Below, piece after piece: positions 36,831-48,354 of a stretch of DNA of 64,000 bases. Under the pieces are notes generated by a model. That model saw only the letters and a program-made list of their open reading frames with translations, was not told where the DNA came from and ran no database searches. The stretch spans positions 270,053,662 to 270,117,661 of the forward strand of contig CM019064.1 of NCBI GenBank assembly GCA_009667805.1, written 5' to 3'. How positions within the stretch are numbered: position 1 is the first letter of the stretch; each line of letters opens with the position of its first letter. The position numbers and the translations under genes are program-made. Origin of the DNA: Leptobrachium leishanense (lineage: Eukaryota > Chordata > Amphibia > Anura > Megophryidae).

Positions 36831-39800
36831 TAATACCAGGATGACCTGCTGGTTTAGAATCATGAAACATTATGAGTAATTCTTGTCTTTCCTTTTCAGG
36901 TACAAACAACATATCTGGAGGCTTGTCAGGTGGAGCCCCTACTTGAACTGCCTGGAGGCGTTCCAGGAAAGGCGAGGAGACAGACAAGACTGTGGAAGCC
37001 ACAATACGTTTAGGAGGAACTATAGGATTGTGGTCTTGTGTATTAGATTCATACGGGTCATATTGACGAGATAAGGCATCAGCCTTTACATTGCGGTCAC
37101 CTAGTCTGTAAGTCAATACAAAATTAAACCGAGACAGTAGCAATGACCACCTGGCATGTCTCGCGTTCAAACGTTTAGCATCCCCGATGTACGTAAGGTT
37201 CTTATGATCAGTAATTATCAATAAAGGGTCAAGAGTACCTTCCAACAAATGTCTCCACTCTGATAGGGCAGACACAATAGCAAGCAATTCTCTGTTACCG
37301 ATATCATAATTGCGTTCTGCTGGTGATAATTTTCTTGAAAAGAACCCACAAGGATGTAGAGGTTTTCCTGGAGACTCTCTTTGAGACAGGACAGCCCCAA
37401 TGCCTATCTCAGAAGCATCAACCTCAAGAACAAACGGAATCCTGGGATCAGGATGCCGTAACACGGGAGCGGAAGTGAAACCTTGTTTGAGGGCCTCGAA
37501 TGCTTGTTTGGATTGAGAAGACCAGATCTGGTTCTTCAGACCTTTACGTGTCATATTAATGATAGGGGAGGCTACAGCGGAATAATTCTTGATAAATCTC
37601 CTATAATAGTTGGAAAACCCCAGAAACCTCTGTATGGCCTTGAGACCTTGAGGGAGAGGCCATTCTGAGATGGCCAAGAGTTTAGAAGGATCCATCTCAA
37701 AACCTTCTGGAGTGATAATATACCCAAGGAATTTCACAGTAGTAATGTCGAATAAACACTTCTCTAGTTTGCAATAAAGACCATTGTCCAGTAATTTTGC
37801 TAATACCTGTCTGACATGTGCATGGTGGGTTTTCAGATCGGGAGAGTAAATCAATATATCGTCTAGGTATACTATAACAAAGGTTTGTAAGAAATCTCTG
37901 AGCACATCATTAATAAAATCCTGGAATACCGCTGGAGCATTACAAAGACCGAAAGGCATGACCAAGTATTCATAATGCCCACTCCTGGTGTTAAATGCTG
38001 TTTTCCACTCATGCCCCTCTTTTATACGTATCAGGTTGTAAGCTCCTCTTAAATCAAGTTTTGTGTATACTGCTGACCCCCTTAACCTGTCGAACAGTTC
38101 TGATATGAGAGGGATAGGGTACACGTTCTTAATGGTGATCTTGTTAAGCCCCCTATAATCGATACACGGGCGTAAATCTCCCTCTTTTTTAGACACAAAA
38201 AAGAACTCAGCCCCTGCTGGAGAAGAGGAACGTCGGATAAAACCTCTCTCCAAATTCTCCTTTATGTACTCTTCCATAATTTGGTTCTCCTTTATGGAAA
38301 GAGGATATACTTTGCCTCGAGGAGGCATGGTACCAGGATGAATATCAATGGCACAATCATATGGTCTATGTGGAGGCAGTTTCTCTGCCTCTCTTTTATC
38401 AAATACAGCCCTGAGGTCGGCGTATTGGTCAGGAACCTTAGTAGACAATGGAGGAGCTGTGGGTGTGTTCAGGGCACCGACATGCTGAATGGGTATTAAA
38501 CAAGTCCCAAAACAAGCAGGACTCCAAGACAGTATCTCTCCCTTAGCCCAATCAATAACAGGATTATGTTCCACCAACCAAGGGAAACCAAGTACAACAG
38601 GATTGGAAGGTGAATGGATAACTTGAAATATGATTTCTTCTTTATGCAAGAGACCAGTGGTAAGAACCACTGTAACCGTATTGTGAGTAATCCTAGGGCA
38701 GGATAACGGTCTGCCATCTATGGCTTCGACGGCTAAGGGTGTCTCTCTTACAACCAGAGGTAGAGAAATGGAAGAAGCGTAGTTAACATCGATAAAGTTG
38801 CCAGCAGCCCCAGAATCCAAAAAAGCGGTAGTATGTGTGGTCTTGGTCTCCCAAGCCAAGGATACTGGTAACATAAGTTTAGTGTCCTTGACAGGAGACA
38901 TGCACGTCACACACAAGGCCTGTCTCCTCAGCTGCCTTAGGTGCGGTAGTTTCTCCGGCTTATCATGCATCTTAGGACGAGTAGGACATTGAAATCGTAC
39001 ATGACCCCCCAAACCACAATACAGGCACAATCCCTCACGAAAACGCCTTGTTCTCTCTTCCTCTGTAAGCCTAGTACGGCCTAGTTGCATAGGCTCAGAG
39101 GGAGGAGATAACTCTCTTGGTGGTGCCTGAAAGACAGGGGCCAACCTAGGTAACGGTCTCTTGGGCTTCTCTCTTGGAGTCCTTCTGTCCCTTATCTGAT
39201 TATCCAGATCTATACAATAAACAATGAGTTCACACAATACCTCAGGTAGTTTACGTGGAGCCAATTCATGCATCAATGACTCTGATAACCCCTCCATAAA
39301 AGCCAGAACCAGTGTCTCATTTGTCCAGTTCACATCAGAGATCAAGGTTTTAAATTCTATGGCATAATCAGAAACAGTCCTGTTCCCTTGACGTATCCGG
39401 AACAAGGATTTGCCAGCTACCGTGGCCTTTCTGGTAGGATTAAATGTACGTTGTAACTCGACTATGAATTCTTTATAATCCCGTATGATAGGCTTCTCTG
39501 CCTCCCATAACGGAGTCGCCCATGTCAATGCTCTGCCAGACAGATGATTAATAATGAACCCCACTTTGGCAATGTCAGAGAAAAACATCTGTGGATTTAA
39601 TTTAAAATGAATATCCACATGGACCAAAAATCCCCGGCACTCTGAGGGAGTACCGTCAAACCTCATAGGAGCGGTCATGTGTACCTGGGATGTCTGAACG
39701 ACAGGGGACACAGGTATATCAAGCGGGGGTGCAACCCCAGCTGGTTCCAGGTGAGCCGTACGAGTCAGGATAGTTTGTAAGGCAATAGCAAACTGATCCA

Positions 39801-39870
39801 TCCTATGATCCTGCTCATCCTGTCTGGATACAAAGTTAGCCAAGTGCTGTGTTAAGTCTGCGGGATCCAT
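36607..39870 (-). pseudogene. Gypsy-2 gag-pol, single frame to integrase start
   Basis: 1087 residues from MDPADLTQHLANFVSRQDEQ. Gag core about 65-220, zinc knuckle CLYCGLGGHVRFQC at 282-295, aspartic protease LDSGA at 351-355, reverse transcriptase with LDLRGAYNLIRI (about 605-616) and YLDD at 668-671, RNase H with VDAS (817-820) and ITDHKN (886-891). Gag and pol are fused without a stop, as in some chromoviruses. The frame leaves the true reading near 36830, in the integrase zinc region after HPGITKTLT; the last 70 or so residues are out of frame. The start is close to the 5' LTR, about 17 bp downstream of it. Confidence 0.94.
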
Positions 39871-39886
39871 AGTGGCCAGATCGTAA

Positions 39887-40433
39887 TGTCACGGTTCCCA
39901 GATCCCACCACGCAGTACTTAACACCCCACACTCCACAGAGCCCAGAAGCTACCAACAGAGTAGCCGTGAAAGATCTCTAACTGTCTGGTCCTTAGAATT
40001 GGCCAGGTAAACTAGCTAGACAGAAAGGGTTAACAACACAGGGAGTAGTCAGCCGAGCCAGAATCAGGAATACAGAGTTCAGAATGGTCAAATGGAATAG
40101 CCGGGTCGATATCAGAGCAGTGGCGTAGTACAAGAAAATGGTCTAGGGCAACAGAAGGCAGAATAGTCAGAAACAAGCAGAGGTCAATAACGGGTTAATT
40201 CAATATAGCAGTCAGGTACAAGGAGCTCAGGTATGGATAACCACGATCTGGCAACTGCTGAGAATACACTGAGGGTTTTTAAAGACCTTCACCAGGCCAC
40301 GCCCCCACTCAAGCCGCGCCTCTTGCAACCACCTCCCTGCCTGTCTCCATTTAAACCGGGCTTTGGTCAGCGAGCAGCATCAGACATGCTGCCCTCAAGC
40401 ACACAGGTAGGGCTGGAAGCTCCCAACGTTACA
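39887..40433 (-). repeat. Gypsy-2 5' LTR (right)
   Basis: 547 bp. Contains GGGTTTTTAAAG where the other LTR has GGGTTTAAAG, and AAACCGGGC for AAACCAGGC; otherwise identical as far as I could compare by eye. Confidence 0.95.
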
Positions 40434-42937
40434 AACAAAGGGTTTATTCGTCCTTCTTCCTCTCCCGCTGGAGCGGTATTCTTCTTTGTTCGGAAAAAAG
40501 AGGGAGACCTCAGACCCTGCATTGACTTTCGCGTGTTGAACAAAATTACCGTAAAGAATGCCTACCCCATTCCACTCATCCCCGAGTTGTTTGATCGCTT
40601 GAAATAATCTAAAATATTTTCTAAATTGGATCTCAGAGGAGCGTACAACCGGATTCGAATCAAAAACGGGGATGAGTGGAAAACTGCGTTCAATACTAGA
40701 TTAGGGCACGATGAATACTTAGTTATGCCCTTTGGTTTATGCAACGCTCCAGCAGTGTTTCAGGCGTTTATTAATGATGTGTTACTTGAATACACTCCCT
40801 ATTTCGTCGTTGTCTACCTTGACGATGTGTTGATACATTCCCCCAACTTGAAAACCCACCATCAACATGTACGACTCGTCTTGTCTAAACTGTTATCCAA
40901 TGGTCTCTATTGTAAACTCGAGAAATGCTTATTTGACGTCCAACAGGTACAATTTTTAGGCTATGTAATCTCTTCTTCTGGCTTCATGATGGACCCCAAG
41001 AAACTATCGTTCATTGGCCTCTTCCCAAGGGTCTCAAGGCCATTCAAAGATTTATAGGCTTCTCTAACTATTATAGAAGATTTATTAAGGGTTTCTCGTC
41101 CATCATAGCACCTATTACAGCATTGACAAAAAAGGGAGTTGATACTCAGAATTGGCCCCCCATTGCTTTGGAGGCTTTCGGGAGGTTAAAAACGGCATTT
41201 TCCACTGCTCCCATCCTCCATCACCCCGATCCAACTAGACCCTTCGTGTTAAAAGTGGATGCCTCAGAGACCGGGGTGGGAGCTGTGTTATCCCAACGCC
41301 CGGCCGACGACAAACCTATGCAACCTTGTGGTTTTTATTCTAGGAAACTGTCACCTACCGAGGTCCGTTACGACATTGGTGACAGGGAATTGTTAGCCAT
41401 TATACTTGCCTTAAAAGAGTGGCGCCACCTCCTGGAGGGGTCTAATTGTCCGTTCTCCATAATCACTGACCATAAGAATCTGATTTACCTGTCTAAGGCT
41501 AAAAGGTTGAACCCCAGACAAGCCCGATGGGCCCTCTTTCTTACCCGATTTGACTTCATCATTTCTTACAGACCCGGGTCTAAAAATATTAAGGCTGATG
41601 CACTCTCCAGACAGCACGAGCCCCTATCTACTCAAGTATTGGTACCAGTCCCCATAGTTCCCGAAAGGAAAATCTTAGCCTCTCAGAGTACACAGGTCGA
41701 CTCACCTATATGGAATCTTTTACTATCAAAACAATCTCTAGCACCTCCATCTAAACCACCCAATAAACTGTTTGTGCCTCCTATAGAGGTACACACTGTC
41801 TTACGACTCTTTCACGAGTCCAAATTCGCTGGACATTTTGGGGTAAAAAAGACTCTAACCTTGATAAAAAGAAACCTTTGGTGGCCTACACTTACCAATG
41901 ATGTGAAAGAATACGTAACCACCTGTTTTGTTTGTCCCCTTTCTAAACCCTCTCGTCTTATCCCTACTGGTCTTCTCCAACCTCTACCTGTCCCTGAGCG
42001 CCTTTGGTCTCATTTAGCTATGGACTTTTTGGTGGAATTAACCCCTTCGTTTGGCCATACAGTGATTTTTGTCGTTGTTGATCGCTTCTCCAAAATGGCA
42101 CATTTCATTCCATTAAGGAAACTCTCATCCTCTAGCGAGCTGGTACAGATTTTTACTAAAGAAATATTTAGACTGCATGGTGTTCCGAATGTTCTCGTCT
42201 CGGATCACGGTTCTCAATTTATCTCTAGGTTTTGGAGAGGCTTCTGTCACCAGTTAGGCGTTAAACTGTCCTTTTCCTCCGCGAACCACCCGCAAACGAA
42301 CGGATTAGCCGAAAGAACCAATCAAACGCTCGAGACTTATTTAAGATGTTTTATTTCAGACGCGCAAGATGATTGGGTTACTCTATTACCATGGGCGGAG
42401 TTTGCGTATAACAATGCCACATCTCAATCAACCAAGTATTCTCCTTTTGAAATAGTCACTAGTATGCATCCCACCGGTTTCCCATCCTCATTTCTGCCTC
42501 AGTATATTCCTGCCCTGGAGGATCACCTATGTAATCTACGTGCGATTTGGGAAAAGACTAAAGTGAATCATGAGTCCGCTTCTTTGGCTCAGAAGCGTTC
42601 GGCTGACCGCAGGCGTAGACCTCCACCAGTTTATCATGTAGGGGACAAGGTCTGGCTCAGCACACGTCACATCCGGTTGAAAGTCCCTTCTATGAAATTC
42701 GCACCTCGGTTTATAGGCCCGTATAGGATTCTTAGGTGCATTAATCCCATCTCGTACGCTCTGCAGTTGCCTGCCTCTCTTCGTATCCCTAACTCCTTTC
42801 ATGTCTCCTTACTGAAACCCCTCATGTGCAACCGTTTTACCCATCCTGACTCTCCTCCTCCTCCTCCTGTAGTGGTAGACGGGAGTCCCGAGTATGAAGT
42901 TGAGTCCGTTCTGGATTCCCGCCGTTTTCGTTCGTAA
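40434..42937 (+). pseudogene. Gypsy-1 pol, RT to integrase (right part)
   Basis: Continues Gypsy-1 after the insertion: [13 protein letters not shown], then a TAA stop near 40606, LDLRGAYNRIRI, YLDDVL (catalytic Asp pair near 40820) and a shift near 41020. From 41123 a 604-residue open stretch has RNase H (FVLKVDASETGVGAVLSQR), the integrase zinc region (HESKFAGHFGVKKTL, CFVCPLSK), core blocks MDFLVELTP, VSDHGSQFISRFW and NHPQTNGLAERTNQ, and the [17 protein letters not shown] module. The stop at 42935-42937 cuts into the chromodomain. Confidence 0.93.
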
Positions 42938-43090
42938 TCGGTTGCAGTATCTGGTTCATTGGAAGGGTTATGGTCCCGCGGATCGTACATGGGTTTCGTC
43001 ACGTGACATTCATGCTCCCCGTTTAGTGTCCGCTTTTCATCGTCGTTTTCCCGATAAGCCGGCTCCTGGCCGCCCGGTGGGCGTTCCTCG
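42894..43090 (+). pseudogene. Gypsy-1 chromodomain
   Basis: [13 protein letters not shown] precedes the stop, and the next frame carries on with [20 protein letters not shown] and [16 protein letters not shown], the aromatic-cage and C-terminal helix region of a chromodomain. A one-base shift near 42935 separates the two. Ends just before the polypurine tract. Confidence 0.88.
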
Positions 43091-43102
43091 GGGAGGGGGT
43101 GC

Positions 43103-43695
43103 TGTCACGCCTCGGCGGCTGTTGCGGTTCCGGCGCCCTACTCCGCGGCTCCGGGGTCAGCGTCTCCCCTGCGTTCTTTCCCTGCGCTGTATGCGCCCGG
43201 CAGCGCGATCTCATCATGCCTCTACTTGGGTCTCCCTACAGCATGTGACCCGCTGGGCCAATCAGAAGGCAGGGCGCGGGATTTAAACCTGCTCTGGCCA
43301 TTCCTCTGTGCCCCTTCGTGGTTCTGCTAGTCTGAGCCTTAAGTGCTTGTGTATTACACCTTTGACTGATATTTTGTGTATGACCTGGCTTTCCATTTCG
43401 ACTTGTGTACTTCTGATTCCCTTGACTCGGCTATTGTTACTCGACTCTGCTTTCTACCTCTTCCCTACTTTGGTTCGTATTGTACCACCCCATACCTACC
43501 TGTCTTTATACCAGCCATTCTAAGGACTGGTTCCTGTCCTCCTCGTTTGTGTGTCCCTGCCTTATAGGTTCACCTCCAGTTGTTGCGGAACCCAGCCATC
43601 ATAAGGACTGGTATCGCATCTAGGTTTAGGGTTACCTATTGTTTTATTAGCTCTACTGAAGCACACCTTTTGATTTTATGTGTGTTGGCTTGACA
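43103..43695 (+). repeat. Gypsy-1 3' LTR
   Basis: 593 bp, TG...CA, preceded by GGGGAGGGGGTGC. Shorter than the 5' LTR by about 32 bp in the 43190-43210 region. Confidence 0.92.
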
Positions 43696-45686
43696 GCATG
43701 TCACAGATCAGGCGGTTTGCGAGAAGGTGGAATTCTCTTTGAATTTCTGCCAGGCAAACACTTGCTGGGAATGACCGTCTGAAGTGGCTGCAGACTTTTC
43801 TGGCTTGGCTGAGAAGCTCTGCCAGCCCTGGGTACCTGGTTAGGAAATGCTGAACCACTAGATTTAGGACATGTGCTAGGCATAGTACATGCGTTAATTT
43901 ACCCTTGCGTAGGGCAGGGAGAAGGTTGCTGCCATTATCACAGATGACCATTCCCAGCTCAAGCTGGCGTGATGTTAATCATCTCTGCGCCTGCACCTGC
44001 AGAGCTGACAGAATTTCTGGCCGGTGTGGCTCCTGTCTCCTAAACAAACCAGCTCAAGCACAGTATGGCATCTTTTTGCTTGAGCCATTGCGTAGCCCCT
44101 GCCACGCGTCGGTTTAACTGCCACTTCGCCAGAGACACTGAAGGAGGAGGAGGAGGAAGAGGTGGTGGAGCAGACAGACCTCATATAAGCAGCTTTCTGG
44201 AGGCGTGGTGGATGAGCAAACTCCAGCAAAGAGTCCCGTCCTGGATCCCTCCCAGCTGCAAGCAGAGTTACCCAGTGTGCCGTGAAGGAAATGTAATGGC
44301 CCTGTCCATGCTTGCTGGACCACGTGTCTAAAGTCATGTGCACCTTGCTGCTGACTGCCTTTCCCAATGACTCCATAACATTGTGTTCCACGTGCTGGTA
44401 TATTGCTGGAATGGCCTTCTGTGAAAAGAAATGGCGTTTTGGAACCTGCTACTGTGGTACAGCACATTCGGCAAATTCATGGAAGGAAGCAGAGTCCACC
44501 AGCTGGAAAGGCAGCAGCTGCAATGCGAGTAATTTTGCTAAACTGGCATTTAGACGCTGTGCTTGGTGATGGTTGTGACTATATTTTTTCTTACGCTGCA
44601 GCAGCTGGGGCAACGTAATCTGACTGTGTAAATATTCAGCTGATGGGATGCTGTCACATTGTGAGGAAGGACCTGGTACACCCATTACTGTAGCATTATC
44701 CCTGTCAGTGGAGGTTGTAGGCAATGACATGGCAGGACATATAGTGGGGGTAGAGACAGATGAGGAGGAGGAGGACCTATGTAAAGTGTTGTGCCAACGG
44801 GATGCGTGGCAGGTGGTCATATGTCGTCTCAAGCACGTGGTACCCAAGTGTGGGATGTCTTTCCCACGCTTGATCCTCTTCCGACATCGCTTACAAATAG
44901 CAATGCTGCAGTCTGCTGCACATGTCATGAAGAACTCCCAGACAGCAGAGATACTGGACGTGTGCTGCGAGACAACAGTGCACTGCACCTGAGCAGCTCT
45001 GACATCTGATGCCTTAGACTGGCTACGGTTGGCCATTGAAGATGGTCTGCCTCGTTTTTGTTGTGCCTCCTCCTCCTCCCTTGTCTCCTCTGTTTGATCA
45101 GGCACCCAGGTGGAGTCAGTGACCTCATCATTGTTCGTCATCACCCCTATCTCCTCATCAGTGGAGCCAACTTGGCAGTATGCTGCAGCTGCTGGGGCAA
45201 CATGAGTGCCAGTTGTGTGTCACTGGCACCCCCTTCCTCTAGGTTGATTATACTCCCTTCCTCAACCTCAGAGATTGAATCAGAGCACTGTAGTTGCTGC
45301 GCATCCTCAAGCAGCATGTCACTGTCATTGTAGTCAAACAATTCAGCTGACTCTTCCGTATATGTTGGTGTGGCTACGGCAGGAGTAGCTGTGGACATGG
45401 AGGCTACATTAGATGCTTTGGCAGCTGAGGTGGACTGTAAAGCACTACAAGCCTGGCTGGCAGAGGACTCGGAGGATAAGGATGGCCTGGTTAGCCAATA
45501 CACCAAATCCTCTGTATATTGCTGCTGCTTAAGACAGGCAGCACCAGTTAGAAAGGACAAGCGTGCCCCTGCAGAGGATGCACCACGTCCACGACGACCA
45601 GAGGCACAGCCTCCTGACACAGAGGCTGCTTGCCCTGTTATCTGTGTCTGGGAGCGTCTGCCTGTCCTTCTTGGTCTTTCTGACAT
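43696..45686 (-). pseudogene. hAT-1 transposase, N-terminal part
   Basis: Starts near 45686 (MSERPRRTGRRSQ), then shifts frame around 45147. The BED zinc finger lies in the piece 44449-45144 at about residues 66-113: SAVWEFF, CKRC (Cys84, Cys87), GTTCLRRHMTTCH (His108, His113). A further piece, 43975-44391, has VHMTLDTWSSKHGQGHY, the first catalytic Asp region, and 43676-43951 has MVICDNGSNLLPAL and CLAHVLNLVVQHFL, the second Asp and a conserved Cys/His segment. The reading runs into the Gypsy LTR at 43695. hAT transposases bind their ends through the BED domain and cut with a DDE RNase H-like core (family knowledge). At least three frame breaks. Confidence 0.9.
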
Positions 45687-45829
45687 GGTGAGTGATATAT
45701 AGATTAAAGATATACAGAACTCTGATTCAACTCTGTTATAAAAATTGGAGATATGCAGAACTCTGATTCAACTGTGTTATCTAGATTAAAGATTTCCAGA
45801 ACTCTGGTATAACTCAGTGAGACACCCTG

Positions 45830-46290
45830 ATAGCTGGCAGCCAGTGACAAGAAACAGATTAAAATTTGCAGAAATCTGCTACAAGTCTGTGAGACCCCCT
45901 GATAGGACCCCCTCATAGCTGGCAATAGTGACAAGACACAGATTACAATTCCCAGAAACCTCCTATAAATCAGTGAGACCCCCTGGCTGGGTGGCAGTGA
46001 CAAGACACAGATTACAATTCCCAGATATATTGTAGAAGTGAGACCCCCCACAATAGCTGCTGGCAGTGAGCACACACAGATTACAACAATTCCCAGATAT
46101 CTTGTAGAAGTGAGACCCCCACAATAGCTGCTGGCAGTGAGAACACACAGATTACAACAATTCCCAGATATTTTGTAGAAGTGAGACCCCCACAATCGCT
46201 GCTGGCAGTGAGAACACACAGATTACAACAATTCCCAGATATCTTGTAGAAGTGAGACCCCCCAATAGCTGCTGGCAGTGAGAATACACA
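45830..46290 (-). repeat. Tandem repeat upstream of hAT-1 transposase
   Basis: Six or seven degenerate units of about 60-70 bp, each with CACAGATTACAA, TTCCCAGATAT, AGAAGTGAGACCCCC and AGCTGCTGGCAGTGAG in order. The four units nearest the terminus (46010-46290) are most alike. The array lies between the element end and the first transposase codons, so it may hold promoter or transposase-binding repeats. Confidence 0.85.
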
Positions 46291-46691
46291 CTAACAGAAC
46301 AATCTCCTCTAAAAAAACACGTGCTGGGGCTGCGAGGGACGCCTTATATAGTGCGCTGTGGGACTTAGCTCTGTGAGCCCATGATTGGGCAAAATTTGCC
46401 CAATCAGGACTCTGAGCTGTGATTGGCATAGTCTTGCACCGGTCTTGCACCTGACCTGTGGTCAGGAGCAAGGCTGTAGCCAATTACAAGCTTCAGGCCA
46501 GTGGAAAAGTGCATTGTGGTCCATTGTGGTGCATTGTGGGCAAACTCGAACCGAACACACGGGAATGTTCGGAGTTCAGCGAACAGCCGAATGGCTGATT
46601 TTCGATGCGAACTCCGAACAGATCGAACCGAACAGCTCATCCCTTATGTCTACATGTCATGGTAAACAGAAGGTTGCGAGTTCAATTCTTA

Positions 46692-47593
46692 CAGGGTTAT
46701 CCAAAGAGATTCGAATTGCTTGAGAAAGGTAACCGAACGCTGAAAATCAGCGTTCGGTTACCTTTCCTGGCCATTCGGCTATCCAGAGAGCAGGCAATTC
46801 GCCAAATCCTGTCGAATTGCCTGAACATACGGTGCCTGTTCGGTCCCTGTTCGAGGGCAGTGAAATCCCCATCAAAAAGCACTGCTTCGGCTATTCAGAG
46901 AACACAAACCAGCAGTGAAAGGTTCCCCTAATGCTCTGCCATTCGGTGGTTTAATTCGGCAAATTTATTCAGGAGAATCCCATAGACTTCAATGTTAAAA
47001 ATATTCCCGTATTAATTCAATATCTAATAAACCGTTCATTATAAAATTCTGCAGCAAAAAGTCTCTTTATTTATAGATTTTTTAGGATACTTTAAGCATT
47101 TTTCTGAATTTTTAAAAAAAAAATTAAAAGTCCGATTTTTTTTTTTTTTTTTTTCAGTTTGCTTATTTTTTTTGTAACAGCCCTCTTTATTATCATTCCC
47201 TGGACCTCCTGTGAAAATTTCAGACATTTTCGCTCAGTAGTTTCTTTGCAAACAGCGTTTCTTTTTCCCAGATTCATACAAATGGTTTTTCTAATTTATT
47301 CACTGCCTCCTCTACGTCACAGCTGCTTCGGCTCTGTGTGATTCGGCTCCTTTTCGGCTCCTGTTCGGCTCCTGTTCGAAGGTTAATCCAGATGTTTTTG
47401 CTTGTTTTCAGCGTGCATTCGGTGAGTTTTCGTCAGGTTTTCGGCAGCTTTTCCCTGCAATTCGGGGACCCTGTGGTGTTTGCTGAATACACCGCAGGGT
47501 CACCGAAATGCAATCGGCAAAAGGAACCGAATTGAAGAGAACGAAAAGTCACCGAACGTGCGGTGACTTTTCGAATCTCTTTGGATAACCCTG
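46692..47593. mobile_element. 0.9 kb MITE with CAGGGTTATCC termini, copy 2
   Basis: 902 bp between TA (46690-46691) and TA (47594-47595). Ends CAGGGTTATCCAAAGAG and CTCTTTGGATAACCCTG are perfect complements. Same interior as 11040-11943, including AACGCTGAAAATCAGCGTT and the AT-rich middle with T18 near 47140. No ORF. Confidence 0.8.
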
Positions 47594-47712
47594 TATGTCT
47601 TAACATGTCTAGTTTACAAATAGAATATTACTTATTCAATTATTATGAAAAGAACTTGGTGGATATAACATAGATAGAAATTCTGAAGGTAACCTTGATG
47701 GGTGTAGATTTT

Positions 47713-48345
47713 TATTTTATTTTTTTTATGTGAAATTTATTAATATTTAAAAAAAAAAATCATGAAAAAGAATCAAGGAAGGGTACAGAAAGGGGTACAA
47801 AGCATCACATCGCAACAGCCCAAGTAATAAAAAAATAAAAAAGGCAATCAGGCTTATCAAGATAGTATGAACAAGGACACCCACATACATGCATTAAAGA
47901 AATGTACAGAAATACCCAAATCACAATGTTACTTCAAAAGTGTCCCATATAAACCAGTGATTTCTCTTAGGTGGGTCCTCTCCCCATGTGTTTCTCATCA
48001 TGCTCTCCAACCATCTAATATCTTCCAAATGTGTCCTAACCCCCGCCACCTCAGGAACTTTCCCTGTTTTCCATTGTGCCACTAAAAACGTAGCAGCCAT
48101 AGTCAAAATATGTGAAAGCATTTTTCCTTGAAACATGGAAGATGTGGATGGAGAAATCTGCAACAGGAGTAGCTCCGGAACCGGATCCACCTGGGAACCC
48201 AAAACCTTGGTACAAAATCGAGCTATATACTGGCAATGGGGATCACCTTAGGACACGACCACCAAATGTGTATGAATGAACCAACCTCCTCTGAACACCT
48301 CCTGCACATGGAAGAAACAGCAGGATTCATGTGATGTTCCCTATC
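47713..48345 (-). mobile_element. L1-clade LINE 3' fragment
   Basis: The minus strand reads the ORF2 C-terminus in several frames: CRRCSEEVGSFIHIWWSCPK (Cys/His region near 48260-48310), then KMLSHILTMAATFLVAQWK. It ends at the left with an A-rich tail (complement of TTTTTATTTTATTTTTTTTA, 47710-47729). Assigned to L1 by the C-terminal Cys motif and A-rich tail; 5'-truncated and frameshifted. Confidence 0.65.
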
Positions 48346-48354
48346 TGGAATAAT

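Larger units (their letters stand above)
35021..40433 (-). mobile_element. Gypsy-2: young sushi-like chromodomain Gypsy, inside Gypsy-1
   Basis: 5.4 kb LTR retrotransposon on the minus strand. LTRs 35021-35565 (3' LTR) and 39887-40433 (5' LTR) differ, by eye, only by a 2 bp length change and about one substitution. The flanks are TTAAA and AACAA, which do not form a clear 5 bp duplication. The polypurine tract GGAGAGGGGGG lies just before the 3' LTR. One gag-pol frame is followed by frameshifted integrase and chromodomain. It belongs to the same group as Gypsy-1 but clearly differs in sequence. Confidence 0.94.
32755..43695 (+). mobile_element. Gypsy-1: sushi-like chromodomain Ty3/Gypsy element
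   Basis: LTR retrotransposon flanked by the 5 bp duplication GCATG (32750-32754, 43696-43700). LTRs 32755-33379 and 43103-43695 begin TGTCAC and end GACA. Gene order gag, protease, RT, RNase H, integrase, chromodomain. It is inserted into the hAT-1 transposase and is itself interrupted at 35021-40433. The Gag zinc knuckle CLYCGLGGH and the gene order resemble the sushi/Mart group. A purine tract GGGGAGGGGG stands just before the 3' LTR. LTR divergence by eye is several percent plus a 30 bp-scale indel, so this copy is older than Gypsy-2. Confidence 0.94.
30743..46645 (-). mobile_element. hAT-1: large hAT transposon with transposase, split by Gypsy elements
   Basis: Perfect 8 bp duplication ATGTCTAC at 30735-30742 and 46646-46653. 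Termini TAGGGATGAGC and GCTCATCCCTT. Subterminal regions are dense in TTCGAAC/GTTCGG motifs. Without the 10.9 kb Gypsy and one 5 bp duplication the element is about 4.96 kb. It carries a minus-strand transposase with a BED finger (N-terminal part 43696-45686, C-terminal part 31563-32754). Upstream of the gene is a tandem repeat (45830-46290). A 140 bp tandem duplication lies at about 31340-31510. Elements at 49530-59445 and 55162-58403 share its termini and flanks. Confidence 0.93.

Noticed and set aside
45147..45686. Separate Ser/Ala-rich host gene
   Set aside because: It is directly upstream of the BED finger on the same strand within hAT-1 and is best read as the transposase N-terminus after a frame break.
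46654..46690. Possible tRNA B box (GAGTTCAATTC) suggesting a SINE head
   Set aside because: No A box at the right distance and no SINE body; the left part is separated by hAT-1. Too weak.
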